Positions 1 to 5,962 of a stretch of DNA of 9,404 nt are shown piece after piece. The DNA comes from a candidate division NC10 bacterium SPGG6. Its GTDB lineage: Bacteria; Methylomirabilota; Methylomirabilia; Methylomirabilales; CSP1-5. The translations under genes were made by a program, and so were the position numbers. Every line of letters starts with the position of its first letter. Position 1 is the first letter of the stretch. The DNA lies in contig LXTG01000026.1 in assembly GCA_001643535.1 (NCBI GenBank), forward strand, positions 1 to 9,404. The letters are read 5' to 3'. The notes under the pieces were generated by a model, which was given only the letters and a program-made list of their open reading frames with translations, ran no database searches and was not told the DNA's origin.

Positions 1-80
1 GGCATGCCGATCCACAGCATACCCAGGACGAGCGCGAAAAGAAGGGCGAATGTCTTCAGGAATCCCCGTTGTGCTGGCAT
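1..80 (-). CDS. N-terminus of a membrane or exported protein (partial)
   Basis: Reading leftward from an ATG at 80, an open frame of 26 complete codons runs off the window edge. A strong Shine-Dalgarno (GGAGGAGG) lies a few bases before the ATG. The peptide starts MPAQRGFLKTFALLFALVLG and continues hydrophobic, so it has a basic N-terminus followed by a hydrophobic core. That is a signal peptide or a first transmembrane helix. Nothing more of the protein is visible, so no function can be given. The start is chosen because of the ribosome-binding site and the immediate hydrophobic segment. An alternative is that this is a short membrane peptide, which cannot be excluded. Confidence 0.7.
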   Translation of the reverse strand, partial: MPAQRGFLKTFALLFALVLGMLWIGM

Positions 81-441
81 GGTCCTCCTCCTTTCTCAGT
101 TGGTCGTCGCCACCTATGACGGATTGAACTTGGCCTTTTAAAAAGCAAAACATCCTCCGGGCCGTGCTCCGCCCGAGAGGGCGTCTGATTCTTTGGTGCG
201 CCTTCGATTGTGCCGGAGGTGGGCTGAGAACTATCCCTACCACCGGTTCCATCTGTGAACCTCCTGCGGAGGGCTAAAACATCGCCCAATCCGCGGGTGG
301 TGTCAAGAGCCTGATCCATTCCCCGTGGTTGTCGCATCCAGGCCTCCGACCCCCTGAGAAGATTTCAACTACAAATCCGCACTTTGACACAGCGATTATA
401 TCAGTTGGGCACAGGGGAGAAGGAAAGTTTTCGGCACGCGC
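81..441. other. Gene-poor leader region with small palindromes
   Basis: I see no credible gene here. The frame of 93 codons on the minus strand has no ribosome-binding site, is rich in Arg, Gly and Pro, and looks random. Two perfect short inverted repeats are present: CCTCC-TGC-GGAGG (260-272) and CGCCC-GAGA-GGGCG (170-183), the latter with a GNRA-type loop if read on the plus strand. The 12-mer CGAGAGGGCGTC at 174-185 recurs at 443-454. The region probably includes the promoter and untranslated leader of the leftward gene. Confidence 0.4.
278..306 (-). promoter_or_regulatory. Possible sigma70-like promoter for the leftward gene
   Basis: On the minus strand there is a perfect TTGACA (306-301), then a 17-base spacer and GATGTT (283-278), which matches only three of six positions of the -10 consensus. 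If used, it would give a leader of about 190 bases before the ATG at 80. The weak -10 box makes this tentative. Confidence 0.3.
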
Positions 442-535
442 GCGAGAGGGCGTCGGTTAGCTAAAACAGGGGGCTCGGGGTGCGCTTCTACGCCCCTCTT
501 ATTTGGTTGGTTCTGTGGGTTGATTCTATTACCTC
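442..535 (+). repeat. 94-bp dispersed repeat, copy 1
   Basis: This stretch aligns without gaps to 1434-1527 in the same orientation, with 81 of 94 bases identical by hand count. The best conserved core, ending in TGGTTCTGTGGGTTG and ATTCTATTACCTC, lies at about 505-535. Outside these limits the two copies show no similarity. In the one shared open frame, only one of five codon changes is synonymous, which argues against a conserved coding region. It is probably a non-coding repeat or part of a decayed mobile element. I do not recognise the family. Confidence 0.8.
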
Positions 536-634
536 GTTTGCTGGCTCTTTGGCATTTTTCCACTTGGTATCTTTGTTGCCCTTTTCGCCTATTTCTTCGC
601 ACAGCTTATAAATTACAATAGTATCTTTAGACAG

Positions 635-891
635 TTAGAGCGGACCGTTTGATCGCCAATCAAGAGGGATTTCAAGTTGATGCGGTACAGCCGACTTTCC
701 TGCGAAGTCGTCGACCAGACATTGGGCTAACCGGATACTCTCCTTCAGGTTGACGTAATAGCCGGTTATCGGATATTGTCCACGAAAAACGAAGGAGGGC
801 TGGCCCATTTGCCTGTCCGGCACCCGCTTGGGGCTCTCGACGGCGGGCTGAAGGGCGACTCTCCCGGGGACTTTTGGGTTCTTGGTAGCTA
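635..891 (-). pseudogene. Possible gene remnant on the minus strand
   Basis: An open frame runs leftward from a stop near 891 to a stop at 635, about 84 codons. It has no convincing start: the only candidates are a GTG at 823 and an internal ATG, and neither has a good ribosome-binding site. The C-terminal half (RGQYPITGYYVNLKESIRLA, followed by a segment containing VDDFAGK) has a balanced composition that reads more like a real protein tail than a chance frame. It lies in a locally AT-richer stretch beside a dispersed repeat. It could be the 3' end of a lost gene. It may equally be a chance frame. Confidence 0.2.
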
Positions 892-938
892 TGCATCAAA
901 AGCAAGTTCCTATCATTGACGCCTTTCATTTCCCGGGC

Positions 939-991
939 CGAGCGTCGCCGGGAGGCGCTCGACAAGTACCCGCCGTCCAGGCGGGAGGAGG
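939..991 (+). promoter_or_regulatory. Two hairpins abutting the DUF4242 ribosome-binding site
   Basis: The first inverted repeat pairs CGAGCG (939-944) with CGCTCG (956-961), with an inner CC/GG closing a GGGA loop. The second pairs CCCGCC (969-974) with GGCGGG (980-985) across a five-base loop. The last stem base touches the Shine-Dalgarno AGGAGG at 986-991. Such structure could tune translation or stabilise the message, but this is inference from the sequence only. Confidence 0.4.
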
Positions 992-999
992 TGACAACC

Positions 1000-1239
1000 A
1001 TGCCGAAGTTCATCGATGCCCATCCCATGAAGCCGTTCACTGCGGACGAGCTGAGCAAGTTGCAGAATGCGCCGCCGGACGAGTTCGGGGTCACGCACCA
1101 CGACATCCTGTTCAGCGAGAAGGACAACAAGATCTATTGCGTGCTGGACGCCCCGAACGCCGAAGCGATCGAGAAGCATCATGCGAAGGCCGGCATCAAG
1201 TGTGACTGGATCCACGAAGTGAAGTCGACGCGCGGGTGA
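1000..1239 (+). CDS. DUF4242 (SCO4226-like) small protein
   Basis: This is a 79-residue protein resembling the DUF4242 family, compact ferredoxin-like-fold proteins that include the nickel-binding SCO4226 of Streptomyces. Family features seen here are the MPKFIDAH start, a central DILFSEKDNKIYCVLDAPNA strand-helix pattern (about residues 35-54), a histidine-rich helix start EAIEKHHAKAG (about 55-65) and a C-terminal IHEVK strand. The start at 1000 is preferred because AGGAGG sits eight bases upstream; a longer in-frame reading from 916 would run through the hairpins and lacks family similarity. Histidines at about 33, 34, 60 and 61 are possible metal ligands, which is inferred. The gene stands alone, followed by a terminator and flanked by copies of a dispersed repeat. 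Confidence 0.8.
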   Translation: MPKFIDAHPMKPFTADELSKLQNAPPDEFGVTHHDILFSEKDNKIYCVLDAPNAEAIEKHHAKAGIKCDWIHEVKSTRG

Positions 1240-1291
1240 CGGATAGCCCTTGGCCGGCGTCCGCGTAGATAGCTCCGGGATCCGAAGCGAG

Positions 1292-1356
1292 GACCCAGGG
1301 GATACGTTCCCGTTCTGGGTCATTAACGCGCAAACGCCTGTCAACAGGCAGTTTTT
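1292..1356 (+). terminator. Double hairpin with T-run after the DUF4242 gene
   Basis: The first stem pairs GACCCAG (1292-1298) perfectly with CTGGGTC (1315-1321). The second is AAAC plus GCCTG (1332-1340), loop TCAA, then CAGGC, a bulged A and GTTT, running into TTTTT at 1352-1356. The second is a reasonable intrinsic terminator for the gene ending at 1239. The first may help stabilise the 3' end. Confidence 0.6.
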
Positions 1357-1433
1357 GCATGCATGGGCGATAGGCTGGGAAAGCCCCATCTCCAGTTGTT
1401 TGTTGTCTCAATGAAGCGAAATTCGGTTGGCAG

Positions 1434-1527
1434 GCGAGACAGGTCCGGTTGGCGAAAACACGGGGTTCGGGGTCCGCTTCTACGGCCCTCTTATTGGGTT
1501 GGTTCTGTGGGTTGGTTCTATTACCTC
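1434..1527 (+). repeat. 94-bp dispersed repeat, copy 2
   Basis: Second copy of the element at 442-535, same length and same orientation, 13 mismatches and no gaps. The copies lie 992 bases apart and bracket the DUF4242 gene and its terminator. An open frame of 99 codons starting at 1427 crosses this copy and the following tandem repeat and MITE, and I regard it as accidental. Confidence 0.8.
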
Positions 1528-1570
1528 ATATATTGACCGTTCTTCCCTCTGTCCGAGATTTGAGGAAATA

Positions 1571-1605
1571 GACAAAGGGGTCGACAAAGGGGTCACAAAG
1601 GGGTC
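1571..1605 (+). repeat. Three tandem copies of a 12-bp unit
   Basis: GACAAAGGGGTC occurs at 1571-1582 and again at 1583-1594, then ACAAAGGGGTC (one base shorter) at 1595-1605. The last copy contains the GGGGTC that begins the left inverted end of the adjacent MITE-like element. The array may therefore have arisen by slippage or repeated insertion at that end. Confidence 0.85.
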
Positions 1606-1753
1606 AAATCTGCTTTTGGCTTTTAAGCAATATGTTCCGAGCCTGTCTGTGCCAGACGGACCACCTGGACGTTCCATGCCTACGCGTAAAAGTCGAGACA
1701 TCAAACAGGGAATAGATCAAGTTTGACTAATAGTCAACAGTAGATTTGACCCC
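1600..1753. mobile_element. MITE-like non-autonomous element
   Basis: The left end GGGGTCAAATCTGCTTTTGG (1600-1619) is matched by the reverse complement of the right end, GGGGTCAAATCTACTGTTGA (1753-1734), with three differences in 20. The interior of about 110 bases has no transposase. A short frame from an ATG at 1676 begins MPTRKSRD and stops after 16 codons; this might be the relic start of a transposase, but that is a guess. A perfect odd palindrome, TTGACTAATAGTCAA, lies at 1723-1737 beside the right end and could be a hairpin recognition site. GGGGTCAAATCT-type ends are reminiscent of elements mobilised by REP-associated (Y1, IS200-like) transposases, which I recall but could not check. 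No target-site duplication is obvious. Confidence 0.6.
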
Positions 1754-1919
1754 TCTTGAAATGGTTTGTTAATTTTCACAGAAAGGAATCCAGCAATGGA
1801 GTTTCCCATGACCCAGCCGAGATCCACCAAAACCCGAGCGCAAGCATCGAAGTCGTCGAAGTTGAAGTAGCAGGTGCGGGAGTCCCGTGACACAATGACC
1901 CCAACCGGAGGCCAGCCTC

Positions 1920-2897
1920 ATGAAAATGGAACAAGTAAGCGACAACTGTTACGCCGTGCTAAACGAAAAAAACCTGGTTTGCGATGCGAACTCGGGTCTC
2001 ATCAACCTCGGCGGCGGCGTGGTCATCGACACGCAGTCCGACTTGGCCCACGCGCGGCAGATGATCGAGTTGTTCGGCAAGGTATGGCCCTCAATGCCCA
2101 AACGGGTCATCAATACCCACGAGGACGCGGACCACGTGTGGGGGAATCAATTGTTCGACGGTGCCGAAATCATCGCCCACCAAACGGTGCCTGAGCGGAT
2201 GAAGGAAGTCGCCGACCCGAAGGAAAGCCAGAAGCTGATGCACGGCGTCGGCCGTTTCCTCACCCGAATCCTGCTGAAGGCGACACATCCGGGAGTCCTG
2301 GCGGCAGGGGAACAACTCCGGGAGGATTACAACTTCGACAATATCGAACTGGTGCTGCCAACGACGCTTTTTGATGAACGCTACGAACTGGACCTAGATG
2401 GCACACCAGTCCACCTGATCTACGTCGGGCCGTGCCATCAGGTTGGCGACACGATCGTTCATCTGCCCGAGGAGGGCGTCGTGTTTGCTGGAGACGTGGT
2501 GTTCCGGCTGTGTACCCCGATGGGCTGGACTGGCTCCTACGAGAAGTGGTTGCAGTGTCTCGATCTGATCACTGAACTCAACCCAACGGTCATCGTTCCC
2601 GGACACGGACCGGTCTGCGAGCTCGAAGGGATCAGCGAAATGAAGGCGTACCTTCAATACGTTCGGGACGAGTCGAGAAAGTGCTTTGAGGAAGGCCTGA
2701 CCTCGCTGGACGCGGCCAAGCGGATCGAGTTCGGTCCATACGGCGAATGGCGCGCCCCGGCACGCCTCTACATGAACGTCGAACGAGCTTATCGAGAGTT
2801 TCGCAACGAACCGCCCGACGCACCGTGGGATGCGGCCAGGACCTTCGATGTAATTTATAAGGTTGCAAAAGCAAAAGGGATCGAGGTCGAATACTAG
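1920..2897 (+). CDS. Metallo-beta-lactamase-fold hydrolase
   Basis: This is a 325-residue protein of the MBL-fold metallohydrolase superfamily, probably cytosolic because no signal peptide is seen. Metal-site motifs appear in the expected order: INTHEDADHVWGNQLF (residues 64-79), GPCHQVGD with His173, FAGD with Asp192, and VPGHGP with His229. The first motif is H67-x-D69-x-D71-H72, so the usual second histidine of HxHxDH is replaced by Asp, a variant I believe occurs in some subfamilies with a similar NTHxxxDHxWGN signature. After about residue 240 comes a helical C-terminal region. GGAGG at 1907-1911, eight bases before the ATG, supports this start. It is the first gene of a plus-strand cluster with a fumarylacetoacetate-hydrolase-family enzyme 30 bases downstream. 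The likely reaction is hydrolysis of an ester, lactone or thioester in the same pathway; the substrate is unknown. Confidence 0.9.
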   Translation: MKMEQVSDNCYAVLNEKNLVCDANSGLINLGGGVVIDTQSDLAHARQMIELFGKVWPSMPKRVINTHEDADHVWGNQLFDGAEIIAHQTVPERMKEVADPKESQKLMHGVGRFLTRILLKATHPGVLAAGEQLREDYNFDNIELVLPTTLFDERYELDLDGTPVHLIYVGPCHQVGDTIVHLPEEGVVFAGDVVFRLCTPMGWTGSYEKWLQCLDLITELNPTVIVPGHGPVCELEGISEMKAYLQYVRDESRKCFEEGLTSLDAAKRIEFGPYGEWRAPARLYMNVERAYREFRNEPPDAPWDAARTFDVIYKVAKAKGIEVEY

Positions 2898-2927
2898 AAT
2901 GATCAATCTAATACCAGGAGGAAAGTA

Positions 2928-3965
2928 ATGAAACTAATTCGCTTCGTCGTCGGCGATTCATCCAAGCCGCATTTTGGTGTCGCCATTGGCAATTGGGCAG
3001 TCGCGTTTTCCATTCTGCAGGGTAAGACCGGCAAGATGCACCCGGAGCTTGCGGACAGCAGGGCGTACCTCTCAAAACTTCCGCAAAGCGAGCAGGCGGC
3101 GAAGGAACTGCTGGCCTGGGGAGAAGAGCACCTTGGCGAACTGAGAGAAGAAGAGAAGCCATCCCTGAATTCTGTGAGGCTCCTGGAACCTGTTGAGGTT
3201 GCAGCGCTGTTCGATTTCGCCCTCACCCCGCGGCATCTCAAGAATTCCGGTGAAACGATGATGAAATACGAGAAGGATAATCCTCAAACAGCTCCGCTGT
3301 TACAGGCCTTCGCCAAGGCTCTCCTGAGCAAGTCTCCCCAGCCATCCGCAGGCCAGCCGGAGCCGCTCTCCTATTACAAGAGCAATATAAATTCGGTCGT
3401 CGGAGACGGAGAAGCCATCCCCTGGCCGCTTTATACGTCGCGGCTGGACGTCGAACCCGAACTGGCCGTCGTCTACGGAAACGACAGGCAGCCCGTGGCG
3501 GGGTTCTGCATCTTCAACGACGTCTCAGCCCGCGACGTTCAGGTTCCGGAATTCATTGGCGGCTTCTGCCGAACTAAGGACATGGCGAAGGGAAATCAAC
3601 TCGGCCCTTATCTGGTCACGCAGGATGAAGTCGGCGATCCCTACGACCAGAAAGTCACCGTGACGGTAGACGGAAAGGTCAGGTATCAAGGATCGACGTC
3701 AGAAATCAACCACAAGGCCGAGGACATTTTTTCGTGGCTGGAGACGATGGGTCCCATCAAATCTGGTTCGGTGATGGGTTTCGGGACGATTCCAGATTGT
3801 ACCGGCCTCGACCATGATGACTTCATCGATCCGAATGCGGAAATTGAGATTACTTTTGAACGACTCGGAACGCTCCGGTGCCGTTTGGAGGAGCCAGTAG
3901 GGAAGCTCCTGCCCAGTCGATGGCCGGTGCGACCGCCGCTACAGAAATACCACGCACAATCCTGA
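2928..3965 (+). CDS. Fumarylacetoacetate hydrolase (FAH) family protein
   Basis: This 345-residue protein carries a C-terminal FAH catalytic domain (about residues 145-320). Family members hydrolyse or isomerise 2,4-dioxo or 2-hydroxydienoate compounds late in aromatic catabolism, using Mg2+ or Mn2+. Visible residues are the metal-binding pair in DVEPELAVVYG (Glu176 and Glu178), the Asp of FNDVSARDVQ (Asp198), the Lys of the AKGNQLGPY motif (Lys221) and the conserved GSVMGFGTIPDCTG stretch (280-293). The N-terminal 140 residues form the usual smaller lead domain. AGGAGG at 2916-2921 lies six bases before the ATG. Only 30 bases separate it from the upstream hydrolase, so they are probably co-transcribed. 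Whether it acts as a C-C hydrolase, an isomerase/decarboxylase or a lyase cannot be told from motifs. Confidence 0.9.
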   Translation: MKLIRFVVGDSSKPHFGVAIGNWAVAFSILQGKTGKMHPELADSRAYLSKLPQSEQAAKELLAWGEEHLGELREEEKPSLNSVRLLEPVEVAALFDFALTPRHLKNSGETMMKYEKDNPQTAPLLQAFAKALLSKSPQPSAGQPEPLSYYKSNINSVVGDGEAIPWPLYTSRLDVEPELAVVYGNDRQPVAGFCIFNDVSARDVQVPEFIGGFCRTKDMAKGNQLGPYLVTQDEVGDPYDQKVTVTVDGKVRYQGSTSEINHKAEDIFSWLETMGPIKSGSVMGFGTIPDCTGLDHDDFIDPNAEIEITFERLGTLRCRLEEPVGKLLPSRWPVRPPLQKYHAQS

Positions 3966-4001
3966 GCATCCTGTGACCCTTCTCATTACGAGGTAAGCCG
4001 A

Positions 4002-4394
4002 ATGACTCCCGATAGCTCTCGCTACGAACAGGGACTCGCAAAGATGAGAGGCATCTTCGGCCCAGAGGTCGATACTGCCTTGAAGAGTCTTGCGGCGACA
4101 AGCCCTGATCTGGTCCGATACCTTGTGGAGTTCCCGTTCGCGGACATCTACACACGGCCCGGATTGGATCTGAAGACGAGGGAGATGCTTACGGTCGCTG
4201 CCCTCACCGTCCTCGGGTATCCGCAAGCCGAATTAAGAGATCACATCAAGGGCGCGCTTCACGTCGGTTGTACTCGCGAGGAAGTGCTGGAAATTATCAT
4301 ACAGATGGCCGTGTACGCCGGTTTTCCCGCCGCACTCGAAGCCGTGAAGACAGCGGCATCGGTATTCACTGAGAGTCAGGAGACCAGTGGTTGA
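4002..4394 (+). CDS. Carboxymuconolactone decarboxylase (CMD) family protein
   Basis: This 130-residue all-helical protein matches the CMD/AhpD-like family. The segment KTREMLTVAALTVLG (58-72) and the signature QAELRDHIKGALHVGCTREE (75-94) are typical, with Glu77, His81 and His87 as candidate active-site residues. Only one Cys (90) is in the signature and there is no CxxC. It is therefore closer to the 4-carboxymuconolactone decarboxylase branch than to AhpD-type peroxidases. GAGG sits eight bases before the ATG. It follows the FAH gene by 36 bases and is probably in the same operon, fitting a decarboxylation or lactone step of the pathway. The true substrate is unknown. Confidence 0.88.
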   Translation: MTPDSSRYEQGLAKMRGIFGPEVDTALKSLAATSPDLVRYLVEFPFADIYTRPGLDLKTREMLTVAALTVLGYPQAELRDHIKGALHVGCTREEVLEIIIQMAVYAGFPAALEAVKTAASVFTESQETSG

Positions 4395-4486
4395 AGGTGA
4401 CGGTCAAGCTGGAGCTGGAGTTTTGATGCAAGTAAGGCAGCATACGCGCCTTGAGGTTGAAATCAGCGTAGAGAGGAATGAGCGTC

Positions 4487-4597
4487 ATGAAAACGGTCGT
4501 TCGATACATTATCGCAATGGCGGTTGCCGAGGTGTCGAAGGCCATCGAGGACGGTAAGTGGAAGGGTTACACGCCGCCGCCGATGCCCAAAAAGTGA
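4487..4597 (+). CDS. Small hypothetical protein (36 residues)
   Basis: An unrecognised short open frame beginning MKTVVRYIIAMAVAEVSKAI, with a basic, proline-rich tail TPPPMPKK. GAGAGG (4471-4476) lies ten bases before this ATG. An in-frame ATG at 4478 is only one base from the same site and is less likely. Third codon positions are mostly G or C, as in the neighbouring genes, which supports real coding. The N-terminal half could form an amphipathic or weakly membrane-associated helix. It follows the CMD gene by 92 bases and could be the last member of the catabolic cluster. The function is unknown. Confidence 0.45.
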   Translation: MKTVVRYIIAMAVAEVSKAIEDGKWKGYTPPPMPKK

Positions 4598-4790
4598 AAA
4601 CCAACAGTGCAGGGCACCCTCCTGGAGTTCGGTTGCGTGAGGGCGGTTGCGGATAGGTTGCGTTTTTGGGGTACGAAAGGGTACGTTTTGCCGCGTCTTG
4701 CACGTCAGCGCTTGCTACCACGCTGCTACCAGGACAGCCCGTACTAGGAGCACCCAGGAGCACCATCGCTCAGCCCAAATTGTCGGATTC
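4598..4790. other. Intergenic region with short direct repeats
   Basis: No gene, tRNA or clear terminator is visible. GGTTGCG occurs three times (4631-4637, 4645-4651, 4656-4662), GGGTACG twice (4669-4675, 4679-4685), and a 10-bp unit AGGAGCACC(C/A) is tandemly repeated at 4746-4765. The repeats might be regulator-binding direct repeats or decayed mobile-element sequence. I cannot distinguish these. It separates the catabolic cluster from the lipoprotein-quinone block. Confidence 0.35.
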
Positions 4791-4819
4791 TTGCGCGGAT
4801 AGGTCCTCTGGGGTATGCT
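4791..4819 (+). promoter_or_regulatory. Sigma70-like promoter for the DUF3568 lipoprotein gene
   Basis: TTGCGC (4791-4796) and TATGCT (4814-4819) are separated by the optimal 17 bases. This would start transcription near 4826 and give a leader of about 80 bases before the ATG at 4908. It is the only good promoter seen upstream of the lipoprotein-cbiX-ubiE-ubiA block. Confidence 0.5.
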
Positions 4820-4907
4820 CAGATGGGTCCGGGAGAGAATTCGTAATCAGCAGGTCGTCGGCCGGCGTGAACCCCGGATGGGGCGGCCCCAAGAAGAGGA
4901 GCGAGAG

Positions 4908-5303
4908 ATGAGAGAGAGGCTTTTGAAGCGCACCGTGTTGATCCTCATGATGGGCGCGGTGACTGCCTGTTCGACGGTCTATTCCGGGACAAGCGGCCTC
5001 AGCACCCCCGCCCAATACAACCCTGCGAGCGGGAATCTCACCCAGGAGTTTTCGGCGTCATTGGATGCGATGTGGGGAGCGACCATTGCGGCGTTGGAAG
5101 CCTTGGAACTGACCGTGGTTCGACGGGCAAAGGACCAGCTCGGCGGCCGCGTCGTGGCCAGGCGAGCGGATGGCACCGACGTGGTCGTCACCCTGAGACC
5201 GATAGGCCTCTCATTGACTTCGGTATTGATCGAGGTCGGCCGGGGGGACAAACAGGCGTCTATTCGCATCAGTCAGGAATTGGAACGGCGGGTGAAAAGG
5301 TAG
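4908..5303 (+). CDS. DUF3568 family lipoprotein
   Basis: A 131-residue predicted lipoprotein. The N-terminus is MRERLLKRTVLILMMGAV followed by the lipobox TAC, so Cys21 would be lipidated and the mature protein anchored in the cell envelope. The mature part has the DUF3568 pattern: a helix SLDAMWGATIAALEALELTV (about 51-70), a basic strand with LGGRVVARRADGTDVVVTL (about 78-96), then alternating strands ending in a helix with ISQELERRVKR. GAGGAG six bases before 4908 supports this start over the in-frame ATG at 4815, which would bury the signal peptide. The role of DUF3568 proteins is not established. A promoter lies just upstream, and a chelatase gene follows after 84 bases. Confidence 0.85.
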   Translation: MRERLLKRTVLILMMGAVTACSTVYSGTSGLSTPAQYNPASGNLTQEFSASLDAMWGATIAALEALELTVVRRAKDQLGGRVVARRADGTDVVVTLRPIGLSLTSVLIEVGRGDKQASIRISQELERRVKR

Positions 5304-5387
5304 CGTGCAAGTCCGGTTTTCCTTGATGAGACCCGACGCGTATGCAAGCTGTGACATTGTTTGGTTCGATGGGGTCGGGAGGCATCC

Positions 5388-5762
5388 ATGAAGCGAGGAC
5401 TCTTGCTGGTGGATCACGGAAGCCGACGGGAACAGGCTAATGCCGTTCTCGTCCAGGTGGCCGAGATCATCCGGCGTCAATCCGATTTTGCAGTTGTCCA
5501 TTATGCCCATATGGAGATCGCGGAGCCGACCGTTGCCCAGGGGTTTGATGCCTGTGTGGCCGATGGGGCCCGGGAGATCATCGTGCACCCGTATTTCCTG
5601 GCTCCTGGGGACCACTATAACGATACTGTCCCGCGGCTGGTAGCCGAGGCAGCGGCCAGACATCCCGACGTGCGTTGGACCATCACGGCACCGCTCGGGA
5701 TCCATGCCAAGCTCTGCGAGGTTGTCTTGGAGCGAGTGGAGGCCGCCGTCGACGGCCGCTGA
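5388..5762 (+). CDS. cbiX: Short CbiX-type sirohydrochlorin chelatase
   Basis: A 124-residue protein of the small CbiX/SirB class, which inserts Co2+ or Fe2+ into sirohydrochlorin for cobalamin or siroheme synthesis in the cytosol. The start MKRGLLLVDHGSRRE carries the catalytic-type His10 in HGSR. The motif MEIAEPTVAQGF (42-53) is the family's ELAEP-like segment, PYFLAPGDHYNDTVPRL (68-84) supplies the second metal-binding histidine, His76, and APLGIH (101-106) closes the domain. The length fits the single-domain form that acts as a homodimer. GGGAGG five bases before 5388 favours this start over the in-frame ATG at 5361. The metal (Co or Fe) cannot be assigned from sequence, so cbiX is the class name and not proof of cobalt use. 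It lies 200 bases before ubiE, and no other corrin or siroheme genes are in view. Confidence 0.88.
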   Translation: MKRGLLLVDHGSRREQANAVLVQVAEIIRRQSDFAVVHYAHMEIAEPTVAQGFDACVADGAREIIVHPYFLAPGDHYNDTVPRLVAEAAARHPDVRWTITAPLGIHAKLCEVVLERVEAAVDGR

Positions 5763-5962
5763 CGTCAGAGGCTTCCAGGCGCCGCCCACCGAAGTGGTCG
5801 ATCCACACCAGGGCCAACCGAAACACCGAGCGATGGCGCGACTCCCCGAAATGCCCACAACCAATACCCGTCCACCCCGAGGCTTCATTCCCGGCAGTAC
5901 TGCCCTAATGTATTTGGGCAGCAGAGGCGGCGCTCGAACAGTAACAGGAAAAGGGATACGGG
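5763..5962 (+). other. Intergenic spacer with a hairpin before ubiE
   Basis: There is no gene here. CTGCCC (5900-5905) pairs with GGGCAG (5916-5921) and the stem extends inward by AA/TT across a T-T mismatch to a TGTA loop. No T-run follows, so it may be an mRNA structure or a weak, factor-dependent stop and not a classical terminator. No convincing promoter for ubiE was found. Confidence 0.4.

Noticed and set aside
672..1389. Minus-strand frames opposite the DUF4242 gene
   Set aside because: They are antisense to a well-supported gene or to its terminator, and their compositions look random.
1427..1726. 99-codon plus-strand frame
   Set aside because: It spans the end of a dispersed repeat, a 12-bp tandem array and a MITE-like element. 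It has no ribosome-binding site and no family features.
1796..1870. 24-codon plus-strand frame beginning MEFPMTQPRS
   Set aside because: A weak AGGA lies upstream, but the peptide is mostly Ser, Lys, Thr and Ala, ends 49 bases before the MBL gene, and has nothing to support it as a gene.
2394..2906. 170-codon minus-strand frame
   Set aside because: Antisense shadow of the MBL-fold hydrolase gene, which has complete catalytic motifs.
4666..4911. 81-codon plus-strand frame
   Set aside because: It crosses a repeat-rich intergenic region and the lipoprotein promoter and overlaps the lipoprotein start out of frame. No family is recognised.
5211..5888. 225-codon minus-strand frame
   Set aside because: It lies antisense to the chelatase and the lipoprotein gene end. 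The HGSR and ELAEP-like motifs on the plus strand settle the coding strand.
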